A DNA stretch of 10,911 nucleotides from Flaviramulus sp. (GTDB lineage: Bacteria > Bacteroidota > Bacteroidia > Flavobacteriales > Flavobacteriaceae). The notes beneath the pieces were generated by a model. That model had not been told where the DNA came from, made no database searches, and was given only the letters and a program-made list of their open reading frames with translations. Below are positions 7,348 through 10,911 of this stretch, piece by piece (position 1 is the first letter of the stretch; each line of letters opens with the position of its first letter). Location of the stretch: NCBI GenBank assembly GCA_023255235.1, contig JALRJA010000162.1, forward strand, positions 1 through 10,911. The letters are read 5' to 3'. A program made the translations under genes and the position numbers.

Positions 7348-7452
7348 ATGTTTCTTTTGATAATATTTATGTTTATAGTTTACTTATTATACATTTTTTT
7401 AGCACAAATATTGACGCCTTACTTTATAAAGAATTATTACAAAAGAAAATAA
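7348..7452 (+). CDS. Possible 34-residue single-pass membrane micro-protein
   Basis: An ATG at 7348 opens 34 codons ending in TAA at 7450-7452. The product is strongly hydrophobic over residues 1-22 (starting MFLLIIFMFIVYLLYIF) and then has Pro and a basic tail (PYFIKNYYKRK). That makes a plausible single membrane helix with a cytosolic positive end. The helix-Pro-basic layout recalls small Bacteroidota membrane proteins such as DUF4834, from memory and unverified. It fills the otherwise empty gap between divergent tgt and the beta-barrel gene. Against it: the DNA is very AT-rich, so a 34-codon frame of Phe/Ile/Lys/Tyr codons could be chance, and no clear ribosome site or promoter is seen. 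Confidence 0.3.
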   Translation: MFLLIIFMFIVYLLYIFLAQILTPYFIKNYYKRK

Positions 7453-7459
7453 AAGGCGT
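7414..7459. repeat. Inverted repeat ACGCCTT/AAGGCGT with 32-base loop
   Basis: ACGCCTT at 7414-7420 pairs perfectly with AAGGCGT at 7453-7459. These are the only GC-rich blocks in an extremely AT-rich stretch, and the loop contains a small palindrome (CTTTATAAAG). TTTT follows the right arm, so it might act as a weak terminator for a transcript of the micro-ORF, or as a regulatory site before the beta-barrel gene. Confidence 0.3.
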
Positions 7460-7507
7460 TTTAAAGCGTTTTTGTTATCACATAAACCTATAAAAAACAT
7501 ACACGTT

Positions 7508-8101
7508 ATGAAACATTTATTTTTTATTGTATTGATTGCTGTTGCTATTCCGACTTCATTTTTTGCCCAATCATTAACTGGTTATGGTATAAAAGGCGGT
7601 TTAAATTATAATGCTAATGGTGATTATATAACATCTGTTAGTGCTAATTCTCAAAATCCAGACAGAAATATTGGCTTCCATATTGGTGTGTTTGGGAAAC
7701 TTGGAAATCAAGTTTATTTTAAACCTGAACTAGTTTACACAAACACTAAAAGTGATTATACTGATGCTAGTTTTAATATGCAAAAATTGGATGCACCTAT
7801 GCTTGTTGGCTTAAAAGTATTTGGTCCTATTAGTGTGTTTGCCGGTCCGGCTTTTCAATATATTTTGGATACTGATTTTAAAGTTTCTAATCTTTCTATT
7901 AATAAGATAGAGAATGATTTTTCAGTTGGACTAAACTTTGGGTTTGGTTTTAACTTAAATAAATTAGGTATTGATGTAAGGTATGAAAGAGGTTTTAGTA
8001 ATAACGAAGCTAGCTTTTTAGATAACAACGGCATTAGTGTTGATAATAGATTAGATACGCGTCCAGATCAACTAATTTTGAGTTTGTCTCTTTTGTTGTA
8101 G
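7508..8101 (+). CDS. Outer-membrane beta-barrel (PorT/OmpX-like) protein
   Basis: 197 residues from the ATG at 7508. A signal peptide MKHLFFIVLIAVAIPTSFFA with cleavage before QSLTGYG points to export. The rest alternates polar and hydrophobic residues in short strands (GYGIKGGLNYN, NIGFHIGVFGKL, VYFKPELVYTN, DAPMLVGLKVFGPISVFAGPAFQY, FSVGLNFGFGFNLNKLGIDVRYERGF) and ends in LILSLSLLL, as in the porin-family outer-membrane beta-barrel domain of Bacteroidota; about eight strands are likely. Role unknown; such proteins are structural or accessory outer-membrane components. The frame is open back to a TTG at 7472, but that adds twelve residues ahead of a complete signal peptide, so it is not used. 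It converges with the FKBP lipoprotein gene, 43 bp away. No TAnnTTTG motif is evident upstream. Confidence 0.88.
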   Translation: MKHLFFIVLIAVAIPTSFFAQSLTGYGIKGGLNYNANGDYITSVSANSQNPDRNIGFHIGVFGKLGNQVYFKPELVYTNTKSDYTDASFNMQKLDAPMLVGLKVFGPISVFAGPAFQYILDTDFKVSNLSINKIENDFSVGLNFGFGFNLNKLGIDVRYERGFSNNEASFLDNNGISVDNRLDTRPDQLILSLSLLL

Positions 8102-8144
8102 AAGTGTAAAAAATGAAGTAATCAAGCTTTAAGCTAGTGCTAGT

Positions 8145-9140
8145 TTATGAGTCTTGATTTGAAATTTTATCTTCTGGATCTAAATAATTTGGAATACCAT
8201 TTCCGTTTGAGTCATCATTTGTGAAGTTACCATCTTCATTGATATCTTCATATTTAGTTAAAATACCATCGCCGTCATCATCGATATCAGCGTAATCTGG
8301 ATCACCATCGCCATCGGTATCATCATCGGTATCATCGGTTAAATCTTTTGTATTAACTATAAATTCGCCATCGCCATTTAAATCCTCCATATAAGATGGA
8401 ATACCATCGTTATCATGATCGTTTTCAAATTTTTTATACAATTCAAACTTAAAAATTATAGGCGAATAGGAACTAATTCCTGTTACGGCGTTTGCAAAAT
8501 AGCCTAATCCTGAAGGTATAAACATAATACCTGTGCCTTGATTTGACGCTTCTAGTGTGCCATCACTTGTGTCTGGAATACCATCGCCATTGGTGTCAAC
8601 ATTAATAGCCTCACCGTAAAACTGAGCAACCTTAAATTGCGGTAACACTTTTCTCCAAGCGGGTATAAGTGTTGTTAAATCAAAACGAACGGCATTGACT
8701 GAACTATCAAAAACCTTATTTTTTAGTGTAAATCCTTCATAATTTACAATAACATTATCGGCAAAAGTTGGGGATTCGGTTCCGCCACCTTCGTTTATTC
8801 TCAAGATGTAATACTCATATTCAACATCTGCATAGGTAACTGTTTTTGTCTCTAAGTTAGTTGCATTAATTAATAAGGTGCTTCCTGTTGGCACTGTTTC
8901 ACCATCAATTAACTCGGTAATAACAATGTCATTAATTCCAACATTAGGTAAAAGATTATTAATTTCGCTAGAATTAAAATAATGGTTGTTAAAATATTTA
9001 ATAAGAGAATCTTTATCTTTTTCTTGTTGCTCTGCTCGGTCTCTTATTGGCGTAGTAGTAACGCCATCATCATCGTTATTACAAGATAAAAAAGCAGCTA
9101 TCAAGCATAAAGTAAGTAAGGTTATTTTTCCTTTGTTCAT
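8145..9140 (-). CDS. FKBP-type peptidyl-prolyl isomerase lipoprotein with Asp-rich calcium-type repeats
   Basis: 331 residues. A lipoprotein signal ends in FLSC (Cys20), followed at once by NNDDDG. An acidic run after the lipid-bearing Cys resembles the lipoprotein export signal of Capnocytophaga and Flavobacterium, so display on the cell surface is likely. A helical linker (about 35-60) leads to an FKBP-like domain at about 125-236: NVIVNYEGFTLKNKVFDSS, then IPAWRKVLPQF, then MFIPSGLGYF and a final FKFELYKK strand. Between the second and third of these, where other FKBPs have a tight turn, sits VDTNGDGIPDTSDG (181-194), an Asp-rich calcium-loop-like insertion. The tail (240-322) carries four or five DxDxDG(I/D)P-type loops as in thrombospondin type 3 repeats. 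Isomerase activity is uncertain because the aromatic pocket is only partly conserved. Confidence 0.88.
   Translation of the reverse strand: MNKGKITLLTLCLIAAFLSCNNDDDGVTTTPIRDRAEQQEKDKDSLIKYFNNHYFNSSEINNLLPNVGINDIVITELIDGETVPTGSTLLINATNLETKTVTYADVEYEYYILRINEGGGTESPTFADNVIVNYEGFTLKNKVFDSSVNAVRFDLTTLIPAWRKVLPQFKVAQFYGEAINVDTNGDGIPDTSDGTLEASNQGTGIMFIPSGLGYFANAVTGISSYSPIIFKFELYKKFENDHDNDGIPSYMEDLNGDGEFIVNTKDLTDDTDDDTDGDGDPDYADIDDDGDGILTKYEDINEDGNFTNDDSNGNGIPNYLDPEDKISNQDS
8312..8335 (-). repeat. Short tandem repeat, 2 x 12 bp, in the Asp-rich coding region
   Basis: CATCGGTATCAT occurs twice in tandem (8312-8323, 8324-8335) and is followed by CGGT. It encodes the DDTDDDTD part of the FKBP lipoprotein tail. 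Because the unit is a multiple of three, slippage would lengthen or shorten the acidic linker without a frameshift. Confidence 0.6.
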
Positions 9141-9161
9141 TATTACCTATTTTTGAGGTGT

Positions 9162-9193
9162 GCAAGATACAATTTTAATACTGTTTTGTACAA
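9162..9193 (-). promoter_or_regulatory. Promoter of the FKBP lipoprotein gene
   Basis: On the minus strand TTTTTG (TTG at 9191-9193) is followed after 21 bp by TATCTTGC (9162-9169), one base from TAnnTTTG. The -33/-7 spacing is near the Bacteroidota norm, and the motif ends 21 bp before the ATG at 9140. Confidence 0.5.
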
Positions 9194-9195
9194 AA
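9184..9195. repeat. 12-bp perfect palindrome TTTTGTACAAAA between divergent genes
   Basis: The palindrome lies in the 83-bp region between the FKBP lipoprotein gene and the S4-domain gene. Its right half contains the -33 TTG of the leftward promoter. Its left half contains a TTG (9186-9188) that, with TAGTTTTT at 9205-9212 (spacing 16), could serve the rightward gene. It may be a shared operator or simply back-to-back -33 elements. Confidence 0.35.
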
Positions 9196-9223
9196 ACATT
9201 AACGTAGTTTTTAGAATAATTGT

Positions 9224-9595
9224 ATGCGTATAGATAAATATTTATGGTGTGTAAGGTATTATAAAACAAGAAATATAGCCACAACAGCCTGTAAAAAAGG
9301 ACATGTGAAGGTAAATGGTGATGTTGTAAAACCCAGTAGAGAGGTTTATGAACAAGATGTTATTGAGTTAAGAAAAGACCAAATATATTACAAACTTACA
9401 GTAAATGCTATTCCTGAAAGTAGAATTGGTGCCAAATTGGTTGCTATTTATAGAACAGATACAACAGATAAAGACCAATTTAAAGCTAAAGAACTTTTAC
9501 AATATGCAAAAGACTACTACAGAAAAAAAGGTTTGGGAAGACCAACCAAAAAAGACAGACGCGATATTGATGATTTTACCGAAGAAAATGAGTAA
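9224..9595 (+). CDS. hslR: S4-domain RNA-binding protein, Hsp15 (HslR)-like
   Basis: 123 residues. The S4 domain covers about residues 1-60: RIDKYLWCVRYYKTRNIATTACKKGHVKVNG followed by KPSREVYEQDVI, matching Hsp15 (RLDKWLWAARFYKTR…GKVHYNG…KPS). The C-terminal part is basic and probably extended (KDYYRKKGLGRPTKKDRR), then acidic at the very end. Hsp15 in E. coli binds stalled 50S subunits carrying nascent peptidyl-tRNA and helps recycle them; the same role is likely but not shown for Bacteroidota. The ATG at 9224 begins exactly at the domain (M-RIDKYL), with no sensible upstream start. The phosphoribosyltransferase gene follows 29 bp later on the same strand, so the two are probably one transcript. 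Confidence 0.9.
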   Translation: MRIDKYLWCVRYYKTRNIATTACKKGHVKVNGDVVKPSREVYEQDVIELRKDQIYYKLTVNAIPESRIGAKLVAIYRTDTTDKDQFKAKELLQYAKDYYRKKGLGRPTKKDRRDIDDFTEENE

Positions 9596-9624
9596 TTTTA
9601 TGCTGTAATTAATATGTAAAAACT

Positions 9625-10128
9625 ATGACTAGCAAAAACAACCAGATACTTAACCATGATGAAATTAATCATAAAATAAGAAGAATTGCTTTTCAAATAT
9701 ATGAAGCTAATGTAAATGAAAATGAGGTTATTCTTGCTGGTATTGATAAAAATGGTTTTATACTGGCAAAAAAACTAAAAACTGTACTTCAAAGCATTTC
9801 TAATATTAAGCCTACACTTTGTAAAGTGAGTATTGATAAAAAAAATCCTTCACAGGCTATTAAAACCTCTATTACTTCTAAAGATTATGAAAATAAGTCT
9901 TTAGTTCTTGTTGATGATGTATTAAACTCTGGAACTACTTTAATTTATGGGGTAAAACATTTTTTAAACGTTCCTTTAAAACAATTTAAAACGGCTGTTC
10001 TAGTAAACAGAAACCACAAAAAATATCCTGTTAAAGCAGATTTTAAAGGCATATCACTTTCTACATCACTACAAGAACACGTTAATGTAGTTTTAGAAGG
10101 TAATGTTTTTAAAGCTGTTTTAGAATAA
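9625..10128 (+). CDS. PyrR-like phosphoribosyltransferase
   Basis: 167 residues, a type I phosphoribosyltransferase. The PRPP-binding motif is VLVDDVLNSGTTL (93-105). The N-terminal LNHDEINHKIRRIAFQIYE and VILAGIDKNGFILAKKL (35-51), and the C-terminal AVLVNRNHKKYPVKADFKG (124-142) followed by LSTSLQEHVNV, line up along the length of Bacillus PyrR, the pyrimidine operon attenuator and uracil phosphoribosyltransferase. However, the PyrR segment TLYRDD between the two halves is missing; only KVSIDKKNPSQAIKT is found there, and the protein is about 10 residues shorter. No pyrimidine genes are nearby. The base substrate and any RNA-binding role are therefore open. Its stop overlaps the end of convergent aroK by 9 bp. 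Confidence 0.88.
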   Translation: MTSKNNQILNHDEINHKIRRIAFQIYEANVNENEVILAGIDKNGFILAKKLKTVLQSISNIKPTLCKVSIDKKNPSQAIKTSITSKDYENKSLVLVDDVLNSGTTLIYGVKHFLNVPLKQFKTAVLVNRNHKKYPVKADFKGISLSTSLQEHVNVVLEGNVFKAVLE

Positions 10129-10641
10129 CTTAGTTGTAATTTCTTTAATAATTTGCTTTTTAGTTTTATTATCTGTGGTTATTTGTATTGTGGATTGATT
10201 ATAAAACTGAACCCGCTCAAATAAGTGTTTGCCAATAAACTCGGTTAATGCTTCTTCGGTTTCAATATGGGCTATTAATGGTCTTTTACTTTTCTTTTTA
10301 AAAAGTTTTTTAACTAATTTATTAAGAGACGCTTTTAAATAAACACTCATTACGTTATTGGTATTTAAAATACGTTCCATATTATTTCCAAAACACGGTG
10401 TACCACCTCCTACAGACAATATGGTATTGGTTTTTGTTTGAAGTATTTGGTTTAAATATATAGTTTCTTGTTTTCTAAAATAAATTTCTCCTTTAATTTT
10501 AAAAATTTCACTAACTGATAATTTTTCTTCTCTTTCTATAAAATCATCTAAATCAATAAAATTAAAATTTAATTTTTTAGCTAATTTTTTTCCTAAAGTG
10601 GACTTTCCAGAAGCCATGTATCCTATTAAAACTACTACCAT
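10120..10641 (-). CDS. aroK: Shikimate kinase
   Basis: Phosphorylates the 3-hydroxyl of shikimate with ATP in the shikimate pathway to chorismate; cytosolic. At 173 residues it is the normal length. Walker A is GYMASGKST (7-15); the shikimate-binding Asp is in DLDDFIE (30-36), Arg56 in YFRKQE and the Gly triplet in SVGGGTP (76-82). The lid has KKSKRPLI (116-123), and the late Arg143 (ERVQFYNQS) fits the nucleotide/shikimate-binding Arg. The product is lysine-rich, as expected from the AT-rich genome. The frame starts at ATG 10641 directly with the first beta strand (MVVVLIG). No convincing TAnnTTTG motif is seen in the 146 bp between it and the divergent tRNA gene. No other aro gene is adjacent. 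Confidence 0.96.
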   Translation of the reverse strand: MVVVLIGYMASGKSTLGKKLAKKLNFNFIDLDDFIEREEKLSVSEIFKIKGEIYFRKQETIYLNQILQTKTNTILSVGGGTPCFGNNMERILNTNNVMSVYLKASLNKLVKKLFKKKSKRPLIAHIETEEALTEFIGKHLFERVQFYNQSTIQITTDNKTKKQIIKEITTKLF

Positions 10642-10739
10642 ATTTTAGCTAAAAATTAATTCTTAAAACCCTGTATAAAGTTGATACAAAAAAACAAAAA
10701 TTTATTTAAAAAAAGTATGGTTTTATTAATTAAACATTT

Positions 10740-10747
10740 TATATTTG
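10740..10747 (+). promoter_or_regulatory. -7 promoter element (TATATTTG) of the tRNA-Lys gene
   Basis: TATATTTG is a full TAnnTTTG match, 40 bp before the tRNA. The sequence about 20 bp upstream (GGTTTT) is a poor -33 box. The inferred start near 10753 leaves a leader of about 35 bases. Confidence 0.65.
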
Positions 10748-10752
10748 CACCC

Positions 10753-10773
10753 GCTAACAGGAATAAGGTTAGC
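10753..10773 (+). other. 5'-leader hairpin of the tRNA-Lys transcript
   Basis: GCTAAC (10753-10758) pairs with GTTAGC (10768-10773) across a 9-base loop. It lies at the inferred transcript 5' end, 14 bases before the mature tRNA, so it could shape RNase P processing. It may equally be a chance stem. Confidence 0.35.
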
Positions 10774-10787
10774 AACAGCATTTTAAT

Positions 10788-10860
10788 GACCTGGTAGCTC
10801 AGTTGGTAGAGCATCTCCCTTTTAAGGAGAGGGTCCTGGGTTCGAGCCCCAGCCCGGTCA
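10788..10860 (+). tRNA. tRNA-Lys (anticodon UUU)
   Basis: A 73-base cloverleaf without encoded CCA. Acceptor strand GACCTGG, D stem GCTC/GAGC with loop AGTTGGTA, anticodon stem TCTCC/GGAGA with loop CTTTTAA (anticodon TTT at 10821-10823), five-base variable loop GGGTC, T stem CTGGG/CCCAG with loop TTCGAGC, 3' acceptor CCCGGTC and discriminator A. All stems pair except U5 with C68 in the acceptor stem. UUU reads both Lys codons, of which AAA is by far the more used here. Confidence 0.96.
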
Positions 10861-10892
10861 CTTGGTTTGATTATAAACCAAAAATAAAAACC

Positions 10893-10911
10893 CTGCTAAA
10901 TTAATTAGCAG
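10893..10911 (+). terminator. Probable tRNA terminator hairpin, cut by the window edge
   Basis: CTGCTAA (10893-10899), loop ATTAA, TTAGCAG (10905-10911) form a perfect 7-bp stem, preceded by an A-run and CC. The window ends at the last stem base, so the expected GG plus T-run cannot be seen. A weaker hairpin (TTGGTTT/AAACCAA, 10862-10881) directly after the tRNA has no T-run and may only protect the 3' end. Confidence 0.55.

Noticed and set aside
8120..8159. Inverted repeat AATCAAG/CTTGATT between the convergent beta-barrel and lipoprotein genes as a terminator
   Set aside because: Seven-bp arms, 26-base loop and no T-run; it also runs into the lipoprotein coding end. Too weak to annotate.
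9405..9608. Open frame in another reading frame over the S4-domain gene
   Set aside because: Same-strand frame shadow with low-complexity Lys/Leu content; the S4 frame is clearly the coding one.
1..10911. Mobile element, CRISPR array, prophage or defence system
   Set aside because: No transposase, integrase, cas-like gene, terminal repeats or regular spaced repeats; gene content is housekeeping throughout.

Overview
The window looks like ordinary chromosome from a marine-type or free-living member of the Flavobacteriaceae (phylum Bacteroidota). The DNA is strongly AT-rich. Several genes are preceded by the Bacteroidota -7 promoter motif TAnnTTTG and lack a clear Shine-Dalgarno sequence. The gene content (DnaB with a flavobacterial N-terminus, an FKBP-type lipoprotein with Asp-rich repeats, a PorT-like beta-barrel protein, a so-called asparagine synthetase B family protein) is typical of that family. 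I see no transposase, phage gene, CRISPR array or defence cassette.

Left part (1-4130), all read leftward: the first 15 codons of a probable yjbQ, a secreted amidotransferase-like protein, the replicative helicase dnaB, and accA (acetyl-CoA carboxylase alpha subunit). A strong A/T-flanked hairpin separates accA from dnaB. The dnaB upstream region carries a consensus DnaA box, a near-match exactly 20 bp away, and a separate 8-bp dyad.

Middle part (4200-7296), also read leftward: a tight operon of tgt (queuosine tRNA modification), an LptF/LptG-type permease (LPS transport) and an EamA-type transporter. Gaps are 6 bp and then a 14-bp overlap. The short region to its right (7297-7507) holds the tgt promoter, a possible 34-codon membrane micro-protein on the plus strand and a long-loop inverted repeat.

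Right part (7508-10911): a small outer-membrane beta-barrel protein (plus) converges on an FKBP-type surface lipoprotein (minus). Divergent from the latter are an S4-domain RNA-binding protein (Hsp15-like) and a PyrR-like phosphoribosyltransferase. The latter overlaps tail-to-tail with shikimate kinase (aroK, minus). A tRNA-Lys(UUU) gene with its own promoter and a probable terminator closes the window.

I found no obvious new multi-gene system. The most notable signals are within housekeeping genes: Tgt lacks the three zinc-binding cysteines normal for the family; DnaB ends in an SSB-like acidic tail (…NEVPF); the asparagine synthetase-type protein has no asparagine synthetase motif but does have a possible class I amidotransferase Cys/His pair; and the FKBP domain is interrupted by a calcium-loop-like insertion. 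In three genes the longest open frame is probably over-extended; for dnaB and tgt the extended start lies upstream of, or inside, a promoter-like motif.
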